Assembly: GCA_050732775.1 (NCBI GenBank)
Contig: JBOHRN010000023.1
Location: forward strand, 35,499-99,498
Origin: JBOHRN01 sp050732775
GTDB lineage: Bacteria; Gemmatimonadota; Gemmatimonadetes; Longimicrobiales; Longimicrobiaceae
Length of the DNA: 64,000 nt
Direction of reading: 5' to 3'
The notes beneath the pieces were generated by a model. That model ran no database searches and had not been told where the DNA came from. It saw nothing but the letters and a program-made list of their open reading frames with translations. Each line of letters begins with the position of its first letter. The first letter of the stretch is position 1. Below are positions 25,173-34,398 of the stretch, piece by piece. The translations under genes and the position numbers were made by a program.

Positions 25173-27947
25173 GTGACGAGCGCCAAGACCCGCCCCCGGC
25201 TTTTTCTGATCGACGGCTACGCCCTCATCTACCGGGCTTTCTTCGCCATGATCGCCCGCCCCCTGGTTTCGTCGCGGGGCGAGAACACTTCGGCTCCCTT
25301 CGGCGTAGCACGTTTTCTCAAAAAGGTTTTGGACGAACACGACCCCGACTATATCGGCGTGGCGTTCGACGCGGGGGATTCAGAGCGGGTCGCGATCTAC
25401 CCCGATTACAAAGCCACGCGCGAGAAGATGCCCGACGAACTGGAGGTGTCCATCCCCCGTGTACGCCGCATCTTCGAGGGGTTCCGGGTACCCGTGCTGG
25501 AGCTGGAGGGTTACGAGGCCGACGACGTGATCGGAACCTTGGCCGAACAGGCCCGGGAGCAGGGGATCGAGACGGTGATCGTCTCCGGCGACAAGGATTT
25601 CTATCAGTTGATCCAGGACGGTGTCTGCCTGCTGAACCCGGGGCGCGGCGGCCCCGCCGGGGTGGAGGAGGAGTGGGTCGACCTCAGTAACGCGCGCGAA
25701 CGGTTGGGGGTGGCCCCGGAGCGGGTGACCGACTTCCTTGGGCTGATCGGCGACAGCTCGGACAACGTGCCGGGGGTGCGGGGGATCGGCCCCAAAACCG
25801 CGGTCAAACTGATCGAGGAGTTCGGGGGCGTCGAGGAGATCTTGGGGCGGACCGGGGAGATCACGGCCAAGCGGGCGCGCGCCGCCCTGGAGGAGCACCG
25901 CGACGACGCCCTCCTCTCCAAGCGGCTGGTCACTATCCGCCGGGACCTTCCCGTTTCGCTCGACCTCCAGCTCCTGCGCCGGAGCGAGCCCGACCGCGAG
26001 ATCCTCAAGGAGATCTTCTTTGAGCTGGAGTTCCGTACCCTCTCGAGGGAGTACGGGGCCCCAGCCGCGGAGGAGGCGGCAGGCGTCGCCGTAAGAGACA
26101 CTCTGGTTTCGTCGCCGAGTGAGGTAGCAGAGTTGGTGGCGCGTATCCGCGCGCGGGGCGGCGTGTCGCTGGACACCGAGACCAGCCACCTGGACCCGAC
26201 CCGCGCCGACCTGATCGGGGTTGCCCTGGCCCTCGACCCCGGGGAGGCGTGCTACCTGCCCCTGGCCCACCGCCGCCAGCGTCCGGACCAAGCCGAGCTC
26301 GGCGGCGTGGCACCAGAAGACCAAGAAAACGCCATCCCCAACCTCCCCCCCCTGACTGCGACCGGGATGGCCCCCCTGAGGGAAGTGCTCGAAGACCCGG
26401 CGATCAAGAAGACGGGACAGAACCTCAAGTACGACTTTCTGGTGCTGCGGCGAGCCGGCGTCGAGCTGCGCGGGGTCTTCTTCGACACCATGATCGCCAG
26501 CTACCTGTTGGACCCGGGACGCCGGGAACACGGGCTCGATTCACTGGCTCTGGAGCACCTGGACCACCGTACCATCACTTACGCCGAGGTGGCGGGCAAG
26601 GGAAAGGGCGAGCTTCCCTTCGCCGAGGTGCCCCTCGCCAGCGCCTGCGGATACGCCTGCGAGGACGCCGACGTCGCCCTGAGGCTGGCCGAGAAGTTCG
26701 GGCCGGAGTTGGAGCGGCTGGGGCTGGAGCGGCTCTTCCACCAGGTAGAGATGCCCCTCATCGAGGTGCTGGCCCAGATGGAGTGGGACGGCATCGCCAT
26801 CGAGGCGGCCTTCTTCGAAGAGCTGAGCGGACGGCTTAAGCGAGATCTCGCCACGCTGGAAGCGGGCATCCAGGTGGAGGCCGGGGTCGACTTCAACGTC
26901 AACTCCAACCCCCAGCTCCGGGAGGTACTCTTCGACCGGCTCGGCTTGCCAGTGGTCAAGCGGACCAAGACCGGCCCCTCTACCGACGCCGTAGTGCTGG
27001 AGCAACTCGCCGCCGCCGGACACCGTCTGCCCACCCTCCTGCTCGAGTACCGCCAGCTCGAGAAGCTCCGCTCCACCTACGTGGACGCCCTGCCCCGCAT
27101 GGTCAACCCGGAGACGGGGCGCATCCACACTTCGTTCAACCAGACGGTGGCCGCCACCGGACGGCTCTCGTCCAGCAACCCCAACCTCCAGAACATCCCC
27201 ATCCGCACCGAGGTGGGCCGCCAGATCAGGCGCGGCTTTGTGCCCCGGGAAGGGTTCCGGTTCGTTTCCGCCGACTACTCCCAGATCGAGCTGCGTATCT
27301 TGGCGCACTACTCCAGCGACCCGGCCTTCGTGGAGGCGTTCAGGGAGGGCGAGGACATCCACCGTCAGACGGCGGCGATCATCTTCGGGGTAGCTCCGGA
27401 AGAGGTGAGCCGCGAGATGAGAGACCGCGCCAAGACGGTAAACTTTGCCACCCTGTACGGCCAGGGGGCGTTCTCGCTCGCCAACCAGCTCGGCGTCGCG
27501 CGGGAAGAGGCCCGCGCCTTTATCGACGCTTACTTCGAGCGCTTTCCCGGCGTGCGCCGCTACCTGAACGCCGAGGTCGAGAAGGCCCGAGAGCTGGGGT
27601 TCGTGGAGACGATCACCGGCCGACGCCGCTACCTCCCCGAGCTCCGCTCCAAGAACTTCAACATCCGCGCCTTCGGGGAGCGGGCCGCCATCAACGCCCC
27701 CATCCAAGGCTCGGCGGCCGACCTCATCAAGATGGCGATGATCCACATCCACCAGGACTTCGCCGCGGACCCCCGCGACCTGCGCATGTTGGTGCAGGTC
27801 CACGACGAACTCCTCTTCGAGGTACCGGAAGGCGAAGAGGAGTCGGCGCTGGAGCTGGTGCGGCGGAGGATGGAGGGGGTGGTCGAGCTCACCGTGCCGC
27901 TGGTGGTAGAGACGGGGGTGGGGAGTAACTGGCTGGAGTGTAAGTAG
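25173..27947 (+). CDS. polA: DNA polymerase I
   Basis: A 924-residue full-length Pol I for repair and Okazaki fragment processing. The 5' nuclease domain spans about 1-290 (FLIDGYALIYRAFFAM; YEADDVIGTLAEQA; GIGPKTAVKLIEEFGG). The 3'-5' exonuclease is intact: SLDTETSHLDP, LKYDFLVL and YACEDADVAL keep the catalytic acids. Polymerase motifs A (DYSQIELRILAHYS), B (RDRAKTVNFATLYGQG) and C (VQVHDELLFEVPE) are all present. The GTG start gives VTSAKTRPRLFLIDGYALIY. The 3' end overlaps the convergent luxE-like gene by 59 nt. Confidence 0.97.
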   Translation: MTSAKTRPRLFLIDGYALIYRAFFAMIARPLVSSRGENTSAPFGVARFLKKVLDEHDPDYIGVAFDAGDSERVAIYPDYKATREKMPDELEVSIPRVRRIFEGFRVPVLELEGYEADDVIGTLAEQAREQGIETVIVSGDKDFYQLIQDGVCLLNPGRGGPAGVEEEWVDLSNARERLGVAPERVTDFLGLIGDSSDNVPGVRGIGPKTAVKLIEEFGGVEEILGRTGEITAKRARAALEEHRDDALLSKRLVTIRRDLPVSLDLQLLRRSEPDREILKEIFFELEFRTLSREYGAPAAEEAAGVAVRDTLVSSPSEVAELVARIRARGGVSLDTETSHLDPTRADLIGVALALDPGEACYLPLAHRRQRPDQAELGGVAPEDQENAIPNLPPLTATGMAPLREVLEDPAIKKTGQNLKYDFLVLRRAGVELRGVFFDTMIASYLLDPGRREHGLDSLALEHLDHRTITYAEVAGKGKGELPFAEVPLASACGYACEDADVALRLAEKFGPELERLGLERLFHQVEMPLIEVLAQMEWDGIAIEAAFFEELSGRLKRDLATLEAGIQVEAGVDFNVNSNPQLREVLFDRLGLPVVKRTKTGPSTDAVVLEQLAAAGHRLPTLLLEYRQLEKLRSTYVDALPRMVNPETGRIHTSFNQTVAATGRLSSSNPNLQNIPIRTEVGRQIRRGFVPREGFRFVSADYSQIELRILAHYSSDPAFVEAFREGEDIHRQTAAIIFGVAPEEVSREMRDRAKTVNFATLYGQGAFSLANQLGVAREEARAFIDAYFERFPGVRRYLNAEVEKARELGFVETITGRRRYLPELRSKNFNIRAFGERAAINAPIQGSAADLIKMAMIHIHQDFAADPRDLRMLVQVHDELLFEVPEGEEESALELVRRRMEGVVELTVPLVVETGVGSNWLECK

Positions 27948-29040
27948 CGGCCAAAAACTCGTCGCTGGCGATGGAGCAGCCCCTGGGCTCGGCGCTGGGG
28001 GCCCGGCCGTGGAGCCGGAAGGAGCCGTCCCGCTCCATGACCCCGAAGTCCTCGGTCTGGATAGAGATCACCGACCCCACGTTGGCCAGGTCGAGATGTC
28101 GGAGCACGCCGGCTTCGCCCGCTGGCAACGGGGCCAGCGTCTCGGGGTGGCGGGCGCTGGTCCGTACCCACGGTGGAGGCCGGTGCGCCCGCTCGGGCAG
28201 CGGAGCGGCCTGGCCCGCCACGCCGTCGTAAAATTGGGAGCTCAGCTCCGTCATCCCGTACTCGTTCACGATCCACGCGGGGGGTACCCCGAGCCGGTCT
28301 TCGATCACTCCGTACAGTTCGGCCCGGCTCAACTTGCGGGAGCGCCCCTTGAATCCACCCGTCTCCATCACCCGCGAGCCGGGGGGGAGGCGGTAGCGCC
28401 GGCCGCGCTCTTCGAGCCAGTCGAGCAGGTGCACAAGGGAAAAAGAGGTGGCGAGCAGGCAGACCGGCTCTTCCTCCTCTTCGGCCCGGCGCAGCCCCTC
28501 CGTGGCCTGCTCCCAGTCCACACCGTCGGGCCCGATCAGCCAGGCGCCGTGCGGCGCCCCGAACGCCTCCGATACCTGACCCGCCATGTGGGACAGGGAG
28601 GAGTCGGGTGCTTTCTGCGGGGGTGGTATCAAGGAGAGCAGGCGCACTCTCTTCCGATCCGGTAGCAGGTGGTGCCGGAAACCGGCCTCGAGCACGGCGT
28701 GGTAGACCAGCACGGTGGGAAGGTAGTGGGCGCCCCGCCGTCCCCGCCCCCGGCTGGTGCCGCTGGTGCGGAAGACGCGCTCGGCCTTTGCCAGCTCGCC
28801 GCAGACCAGCGCGGCAGACTTGAACGCGGCGGCGGGGACGGCGGGGATATCCCCGGCCGCGGCTACCTCGCCGGTCCCGGTACCCAGCCGCTCACAGTAG
28901 CCCCGGTAAACCAGGTTGTGCTCGTACTGGAAACGGAAAATGTCTACCGCCAACTGGTCGAAGTCCTCCGGCGCGACCCCCCGCCCGGCCCACGCGATCA
29001 CCCTCTCCGCGAGGGCGCCACCCCCGGCGGGAAGCGGCAC
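27889..29040 (-). CDS. LuxE-like acyl-protein synthetase
   Basis: A 383-residue member of the LuxE branch of the adenylate-forming superfamily. LuxE activates a fatty acid as acyl-AMP, loads it on its own cysteine and passes it to the reductase LuxC. Visible hallmarks are RVFRTSGTSRGRGRR (phosphate-binding loop), IVNEYGMTELSSQFYD (adenylate motif) and a C-terminal cysteine, C355 in GRAPSAEPRGCS, where luminous-bacteria LuxE carries its acylated Cys. The GTG start is 1 nt after the stop of the carboxypeptidase gene upstream (TGAGGTG). It is the last gene of a six-gene operon containing a LuxC homologue. The Pro-rich tail overlaps polA. The acyl substrate is unknown. Confidence 0.87.
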   Translation of the reverse strand: MPLPAGGGALAERVIAWAGRGVAPEDFDQLAVDIFRFQYEHNLVYRGYCERLGTGTGEVAAAGDIPAVPAAAFKSAALVCGELAKAERVFRTSGTSRGRGRRGAHYLPTVLVYHAVLEAGFRHHLLPDRKRVRLLSLIPPPQKAPDSSLSHMAGQVSEAFGAPHGAWLIGPDGVDWEQATEGLRRAEEEEEPVCLLATSFSLVHLLDWLEERGRRYRLPPGSRVMETGGFKGRSRKLSRAELYGVIEDRLGVPPAWIVNEYGMTELSSQFYDGVAGQAAPLPERAHRPPPWVRTSARHPETLAPLPAGEAGVLRHLDLANVGSVISIQTEDFGVMERDGSFRLHGRAPSAEPRGCSIASDEFLAATYTPASYSPPPSLPPAAR

Positions 29041-29041
29041 C

Positions 29042-30478
29042 TCAGTCGCTCCGGCCGCGTCCGGCGTACTCCACCAGCAGCAGACCGAGTTCGATTTCCG
29101 CCGCCCGCGCGCCGGTGGTGGCGGAACCGTTGTAAATGAAAGCGAAAGCGATCCGCTCGCCGCCCGCTACCTCAAGGTAGCCGGCCAGGGTGCGGGAGCC
29201 GCGCAGAAAGCCGGTCTTGGCGAGGATTTTACCCTCGGCCGGGCTGCCCCTGAAGAGACGGTTCATGGTCCCGTCGGGGTGCCCGGCCACCGCCAGGGAG
29301 TGCCGGAAGAGAGCGCTCCAGGGCTGGCCGGCGGCGTATCTGAGGGCGGCTATCAGGGCGCGGGGGCTGGCCCGGTTCCGCTCCGAGAGCCCAGAGCCGT
29401 CGGCGATCACCAGCTCGCCGGAGGTGACACCCAGCTGCCGGAAAAAGTCACCGGCGGCCGCACTGCCCCGGCGGTAACTCCCCTCGCCCGTAACCTCGCG
29501 CGCGGCGAGCTTGAAGAGGTGCTCGGCCACGAAGTTGTCCGAGTGGCGGTTCATGTGGTGGACCATCGCGCCCAGTGGAACCGAGAGGTGGCGGTGGACG
29601 AGGAGGGCGTCGCCTGGTGCCTCGCCCACCTCCACCGGACCGTGTACTCGAATGCCCGCGTCCCGCAGGGCGCTGCCGAGCGCCCCGGCGGCCAGGAGGG
29701 CGGGAGCCGAGACCCCCACCTGGTAGCGGTTCAGACCCCGCCCCGAGACCGCTCCACGCACGAAGATTGTGTCTCCGTCCGGCTCTCGCACCGCGTACGC
29801 GGGCCGGCCCCCACCGCTCACGGCGGTCGAGACCACGGGGATCGTCTCCACCTCGGGTTGGAGCCGCAACCGGGCAGGTGACCCCGCCGCACCCGCCACC
29901 AGGTCAATCCAGATAGAGTTTCTCTGGAAGGCGAGTCCGCTCACCCTCGGGGCGTACACCGAAGCCCCGCCCCCGGTATCGCGCGGCCAATCGGGCCCCA
30001 ACAGCTGGTCGTCGAAGGCCGAGGGGTCTCCGATCACGCTCCCCTCGATTACCCGTACCCCCCGGGCCCGTAGCTGGCTGGCCATCACCCGCAGCGGCCG
30101 CATGGGGTCTTCGCTGAACTCGGGAAAGCCAAAGGAGGGGTCTCCCGAGCCGCGCAGGATCACGTCTCCCCGCAGCACCCCCCCCGGAAGGGGCGCGCGC
30201 GAGACCAAGAGGTCGGTGGCGAAGCGGTGCTCCGGACCGAACACCGACAGTACCCACACCGAGGTAAACAGCTTGTTGGTCGAGGCGGGCACCAACGGCC
30301 GGTCCGCGTTGATCCAGATCAGCGGCGCGTCCCGGTCGAGCGACCACGCCATCAGCCCCCAATCACCCCGGGCTTGCTCCGTGATGCGCACGGCTTGCCG
30401 CTGGAGCGGCGGCTCCTGCGCCGCGAGCAGGGTGGAAAACAGGAAAAGCGCCGCGGGGATACCCCGGAGAGACAGCAT
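29042..30478 (-). CDS. dacB: D-alanyl-D-alanine carboxypeptidase/endopeptidase (PBP4, S13 family)
   Basis: A 478-residue penicillin-binding protein of the PBP4 class. A signal peptide (LRGIPAALFLFSTLLAAQ) precedes the catalytic domain with the SxxK tetrad VPASTNKLFTS, the SxN-type loop DGSGLSERNRASP and the KTG motif ILAKTGFLRGSRTLAG. The insertion between the first two motifs is present (GDVILRGSGDPSFG; PRVSGLAFQRNSIWID). It trims or cleaves peptidoglycan stem peptides in the periplasm. Its start directly follows the zinc-ribbon gene stop, and its own stop is 1 nt before the LuxE-like start. It therefore sits inside the lux-like operon, between the reductase and the synthetase. Confidence 0.93.
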   Translation of the reverse strand: MLSLRGIPAALFLFSTLLAAQEPPLQRQAVRITEQARGDWGLMAWSLDRDAPLIWINADRPLVPASTNKLFTSVWVLSVFGPEHRFATDLLVSRAPLPGGVLRGDVILRGSGDPSFGFPEFSEDPMRPLRVMASQLRARGVRVIEGSVIGDPSAFDDQLLGPDWPRDTGGGASVYAPRVSGLAFQRNSIWIDLVAGAAGSPARLRLQPEVETIPVVSTAVSGGGRPAYAVREPDGDTIFVRGAVSGRGLNRYQVGVSAPALLAAGALGSALRDAGIRVHGPVEVGEAPGDALLVHRHLSVPLGAMVHHMNRHSDNFVAEHLFKLAAREVTGEGSYRRGSAAAGDFFRQLGVTSGELVIADGSGLSERNRASPRALIAALRYAAGQPWSALFRHSLAVAGHPDGTMNRLFRGSPAEGKILAKTGFLRGSRTLAGYLEVAGGERIAFAFIYNGSATTGARAAEIELGLLLVEYAGRGRSD

Positions 30479-30946
30479 TCAAGCAGCGGAAGGGGGAGGG
30501 ACGTCTTCGTCTTCTTCGCTATCTGCCTCTTCCGCTTCGGGCTCGAACCGCTCCAGGATGCGCTGCTGAATCCGAAAGGAGGAGCGGGTGTTCTCTTCCA
30601 AGTCCATCACCACGTTGAAAAAGGCGGCCACCGAGAACATGGCCACCGCCAGCGCCAGCGCCCCCACCCCCAGACCGAGCGCGGCGGCCCACGACATATC
30701 CCCGCCGCCCGTGCCGAAGGAGAGGATGAGCACTCCCACCAGCACGGTGACTACTCCCAGAAAGCGCAGAAAGCCGGCCAGAAAGCGGACGTTTCCGTAA
30801 CGCTCCTCGACCCCGGCCAGGCGGCTGGGGGTACGCCGTTCACGCAGTAACCAGCCGCACTTCGGGCACTTGTCCACGGTGGGGTCCTCCACCACGGTGC
30901 CGCAGCGGGGACACTCGGTGGGGGTGCTGAAGAGATGGAGTGCCAT
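30479..30946 (-). CDS. Zinc-ribbon membrane protein, function unknown
   Basis: A 155-residue protein with an N-terminal zinc ribbon (ECPRCGTVVEDPTVDKCPKC, two CxxC pairs). Two membrane helices follow (about 57-78, FLGVVTVLVGVLILSFG; 86-113, AALGLGVGALALAVAMFSVA), then an acidic Ser/Glu-rich tail. The ribbon and tail would both be cytoplasmic if the helices form a hairpin. I know no assigned function. The stop abuts the dacB ATG, and the gene follows the LuxC-like gene by 37 nt, so it belongs to the same transcript. It may be a scaffold or membrane anchor for the operon's enzymes, but that is speculation. Confidence 0.75.
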   Translation of the reverse strand: MALHLFSTPTECPRCGTVVEDPTVDKCPKCGWLLRERRTPSRLAGVEERYGNVRFLAGFLRFLGVVTVLVGVLILSFGTGGGDMSWAAALGLGVGALALAVAMFSVAAFFNVVMDLEENTRSSFRIQQRILERFEPEAEEADSEEDEDVPPPSAA

Positions 30947-30983
30947 GGTGGGGATTAAGCCAGCAACGGATATGCCAGCATGC

Positions 30984-32369
30984 TCAAGAGTACTCCCAGT
31001 CGCACCAACGGACCAGCGACCTCAGGGGAGGAAGCCCGTCGTGGTGCCACTCCGGCGGCGGCCATGACATCTGCCCGAGCGGGCAGACGCGGCTGGCCCC
31101 GAACACGGCTAGCCGCACGGCGAGCTCCTCCACCCGGCACTCCGGCGCGGCGACCCCCACCGTCTGAAGAAGTGGCGCGGCGCGCGCCACCAGGTCGGGG
31201 ACCTCGCCCAGAGAGCTTACCGGCTTCACGCGCACCGCGCGGTTGAGGCACGAGGGGGCGGGCGCCGGGTCGGGGTCGAAGATGACCAGCCACCCCGTGC
31301 CCCGCGCGGGCTCGAACAGCCGCGCACCGCCCTCGCTCAAGCCGGCGAAGTCGGTTTCGGCTCGCAGTTCGCGCAGCGCCGACGCCTCTCCGGGCGAGAG
31401 CGGACCGCGGGGGAGCCTTGGCTCCAGCTTCGTCAGCTCCGAAGCCAGGAGCCCGGCCCACTCCCGGGGAGAAGCTGCACCCCCCTCCTCCACGTATATC
31501 AGCTGCGGGGAAACGCAGCCGCGCTGGTCAAAGGTGGCTACGTCGATAGCGGCGGCGCGCGCCGCAGCGCTAGTGGCGCGCTCGCGCGCCACTACCCCGA
31601 AAGAGAACTTGTGCCCGTAGCCGATAAAGCGGGCGCCTGGCGGCGCCCGGCGGCGCAGCGAGCCGACAGAGTCGTTCGACCCGTAAGCCACTACCGCTTC
31701 GGCCCGCTCCAGGGCGGCCCTCTCCAGGTATTGGTTGCCCCCCCGCCACCACGCCACCGCCAGCGCGCGGCCCAGGGCGGCGTCTTGCTCGGCCAGGGCG
31801 CGGGCGAAGAGGGCCGGAAGCAGCGGCTCGCCGCTCGCCGCCTTGCCCAGCACCGGCGACTTGACCAGCAGCGAGCGCACCAACGCGGTGACCGTAACGC
31901 CGGGGACGTTGCCCGCGAAGAGCTGTACCGTGAGCGCGGGGGCCACCGCCAAGACCCGCCGCCCGCCCAAACGGACAAAGCCGTCGAGCACGGCGGCGTC
32001 GCCAAACTCCCGTCCCAGCAGATCGAGCAGCCGCTCCCCCCGCCACTGGGCAGCCATCCCGTCCAGCACCAGGCGCGCCATCTCGGGCGAGTAGCCAGCC
32101 ACCGCCGGCAGGGCCGAGAGAGCGGCTTCGCGCAGCGCGTCTCCTTCGCTTAGGAACCGTTCGGCCACCCCTCCGAGAAGGGCCGCCAGCTCTCTCGCCG
32201 GACGCGCCGCGAGCGCGTCTCTCTCTTGCCGGAGCGCCTCCGCCTGCCGGGCCACCAGTTCGGGGGTGAGCAGGGGAAGAGCTAGCTCCACCGCGCCGTC
32301 ACCCTTCCCGAACCTTTCCACGGTGGTGGCGATCCCCGGGAGGGCGGGAAGGTGATACGCTTGGATCAT
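30984..32369 (-). CDS. LuxC-like acyl-CoA/acyl-protein reductase
   Basis: A 461-residue homologue of LuxC, the NADPH-dependent reductase that converts acyl groups to fatty aldehydes. Residues 150-190 (FAGNVPGVTVTALVRSLLVK) form the nucleotide-binding region. The nucleophile is C285 in FDQRGCVSPQLIYVEE, almost the same position as in luminous Vibrio. The C-terminal signature CPLGQMSWPPPEWHHDGLPP ending VRWCDWE is characteristic of LuxC. It starts with ATG 4 nt after the stop of the outer-membrane protein gene. The LuxE homologue lies two genes downstream; no luciferase (LuxA/B) or thioesterase (LuxD) is in the window. Aldehyde or alcohol production for the envelope is one possible role. Confidence 0.88.
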   Translation of the reverse strand: MIQAYHLPALPGIATTVERFGKGDGAVELALPLLTPELVARQAEALRQERDALAARPARELAALLGGVAERFLSEGDALREAALSALPAVAGYSPEMARLVLDGMAAQWRGERLLDLLGREFGDAAVLDGFVRLGGRRVLAVAPALTVQLFAGNVPGVTVTALVRSLLVKSPVLGKAASGEPLLPALFARALAEQDAALGRALAVAWWRGGNQYLERAALERAEAVVAYGSNDSVGSLRRRAPPGARFIGYGHKFSFGVVARERATSAAARAAAIDVATFDQRGCVSPQLIYVEEGGAASPREWAGLLASELTKLEPRLPRGPLSPGEASALRELRAETDFAGLSEGGARLFEPARGTGWLVIFDPDPAPAPSCLNRAVRVKPVSSLGEVPDLVARAAPLLQTVGVAAPECRVEELAVRLAVFGASRVCPLGQMSWPPPEWHHDGLPPLRSLVRWCDWEYS

Positions 32370-32373
32370 GGTG

Positions 32374-34398
32374 TCACAAAAACCCCCAGAACCTTTCGTT
32401 TACCTCGACCACCACCTCCCACCCCCCACCCGGCCCGACCCCCCGGTGCAGCTCGAGCCGCAAGATGTCGTACGCCACCCCCACCCCTGTCCCCGCACTG
32501 CCGCGCGCCCCCGCCCCCTCTACCCAGCCCGCGGCCGCGGCGAGGCGGCCCGAGAGCCAGGGCCACGCCAGCTCGGCCGAGCCGGACGCCGAGCCGAGCG
32601 CGAAGCCGTTACCGACCAGGGCACGGAACGGGTGCCCGGGAAGGGTGCCCCTGCCGCCCAAATAGAAGCCCTCCTGCGGAAGAGCGTCTCCCAACAGCGC
32701 CCCGGCCGAAGCTCTCAGGCGGAGTTCGGAGTTGCGCCACCCGAAGCGGCGGCCGCCGCGGAGCTCCGCCACAGGGCTCACGAAGAGCCGTGGGGTGTCA
32801 CTCCTTGCTTCCTCGAAGAGTCCGGCGCCTGCGCTCACATCCGCCTGCCACCACCTCTCCAGCTCCTCTTCGGCCGCGCGCAAGAAGTCCAGCGAGCCAC
32901 GCCACATTACTCCCACCAGGGTTGGTAGAACCGGGCGCAGCTCTTCTCCCCGGAGCGAAAAGTCCGCGCTCTTGCGGGCGGCTCCCTGCCGCTCGGCGGT
33001 GAGAGAGACCCCGGCACTCCAGCTAGCCGACACCCGCCTCCCGGCCGACACGGTGACTCCGTCCGTGTAGTAGAGGTCCAGGAAGTCGCGCCCGGCTACG
33101 AAGGTGCTCACGCTGTTTACCACTCCGGAAGCCGCGGGCCCCGGTCTCAAGTCGCGGGGCCGGTTCAGATACGCCTCCAAGCCCCACCTCCACACCGGAC
33201 CGGCGCCCGCCACCCCGGCTCCCAGCAGAGGGTGGCCGGGGCCGAACGCCCACCCCCCCCGCACCTCTCCCCTGACCCCCGGCGCCAGTTCGCGCGACAG
33301 CCCCGCGCCCAGCGCCACCCCTTCGGCCCGGTTGTAGCGCACTAGCTGCGACGCCGCCGGGAGCCGCAGCCGGGTGGCTGGAAGTCCGGAGAGCCCTTCT
33401 CCGGCCGCGTAACGGCGGGCTCGCCGCTCTACTTGGTCCGGGTCCAGCGGCGGGGCCAGCCCTTCTTCTCGCAGCCCGGCGTGGAGGTCGCGCTCGAAAG
33501 GAAAGCTCTCCCGCTCTGACTTAGGCAGCGAGGTGACTGGAGCCCCCCGGAAGCGGCCCATGGGGATACCTTGGTTGAAGCGGTAGTCGCTGATATTCAT
33601 GCGGGCCAGGATCACCGTGCCCGCGGGCAAGTCCAACTCGGGCAGTTCGCGTCGCACCTCGAGCCGCTGCTGGTACGGGAGCCAGTACTTTTCTTCCCAG
33701 AGGGCGTTCTCCAGCGAGACGCGGATGAAGTCGAGCTCCCGTTCCCGGTAAGACGATGGGGTAAAGGTAAAGTCCATGCGCACGATCCCACCCGCGGCCC
33801 GGTCCAGGAAAACCGAACCCACGAAACCCGGCTCCGAAGTGTCCCACGGCCGCACCACCACCTCGGCCACCTCCACCGGCCCGACCCGGCCGGGGAGCCG
33901 CAAAGTGACGCTCTCGCCGAAGCGGTAGCGGTACACCGAATCGGCGCCCGGCGCGACCGGGTGGAGCACGTCGCTCACGTTGTCGCCCTCGGCGATCACG
34001 ATGCGGTCGCCGAAGTTGTCGAGCACGGCCACCAGCCGGTCCGTGTAGTAGTGGATGTCGGTGGGCAGGGCCTCCCGGTGGCGGCGGCCCACGATGATCT
34101 GCTTGGCCAGACCGGGCCGTCGCCAGAGGAGCTCCAGGGCGATCTGGTCGGTGCGCACCAGCACGCGCTCGCCCGTATCCTCCAAGTCCAAGTAAAAGTA
34201 GACGTAACCGCGCGCCTCGGCTTGGTAGTCGAGCAGCTCCCCCTCGGCAAAGAGGCTCTGCCGCGCCGCCCGCGCGCGTTCGACCAAGGATAGAACCTCG
34301 GGCGAGTTCCAAAGGGTGTCCGCGTCTTGAACCGCCGCGGGGGTGGGAGAAAGGGTGAGAACAAGCCACGACACAGCGGCAGCTACGGCACGGCGCAC
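32374..34398 (-). CDS. Probable outer-membrane beta-barrel protein, function unknown
   Basis: A 674-residue exported protein with a signal peptide ending near PTPAAVQDADT. The N-terminal 300 residues form a soluble domain (ALELLWRRPGLAKQIIVGRR; HYYTDRLVAVLDNFGDRIVI; RAAGGIVRMDFTFTPSSY). The second half alternates short amphipathic strands and ends in a final strand with aromatic C-terminus (EVNERFWGFL), the usual outer-membrane insertion signal. The layout recalls DUF5686-like proteins of Bacteroidota-type envelopes, a tentative match. The GTG start shares one base with the stop of the RsbRD-like gene (TAGTG), and the LuxC-like gene follows after 4 nt. The context suggests envelope lipid or cell-wall modification. 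Confidence 0.7.
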   Translation of the reverse strand: MRRAVAAAVSWLVLTLSPTPAAVQDADTLWNSPEVLSLVERARAARQSLFAEGELLDYQAEARGYVYFYLDLEDTGERVLVRTDQIALELLWRRPGLAKQIIVGRRHREALPTDIHYYTDRLVAVLDNFGDRIVIAEGDNVSDVLHPVAPGADSVYRYRFGESVTLRLPGRVGPVEVAEVVVRPWDTSEPGFVGSVFLDRAAGGIVRMDFTFTPSSYRERELDFIRVSLENALWEEKYWLPYQQRLEVRRELPELDLPAGTVILARMNISDYRFNQGIPMGRFRGAPVTSLPKSERESFPFERDLHAGLREEGLAPPLDPDQVERRARRYAAGEGLSGLPATRLRLPAASQLVRYNRAEGVALGAGLSRELAPGVRGEVRGGWAFGPGHPLLGAGVAGAGPVWRWGLEAYLNRPRDLRPGPAASGVVNSVSTFVAGRDFLDLYYTDGVTVSAGRRVSASWSAGVSLTAERQGAARKSADFSLRGEELRPVLPTLVGVMWRGSLDFLRAAEEELERWWQADVSAGAGLFEEARSDTPRLFVSPVAELRGGRRFGWRNSELRLRASAGALLGDALPQEGFYLGGRGTLPGHPFRALVGNGFALGSASGSAELAWPWLSGRLAAAAGWVEGAGARGSAGTGVGVAYDILRLELHRGVGPGGGWEVVVEVNERFWGFL

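Noticed and set aside
25380..27803. Two long minus-strand open frames (about 380 and 420 codons) under polA
   Set aside because: They lie antisense to conserved polymerase and exonuclease motifs and translate to Gly/Arg/Leu/His-rich sequence without any recognisable domain.
27889..32369. A classical bioluminescence (lux) operon
   Set aside because: LuxC and LuxE homologues are present, but no luxA, luxB or luxD is in the window, and a PBP4 gene separates the two.
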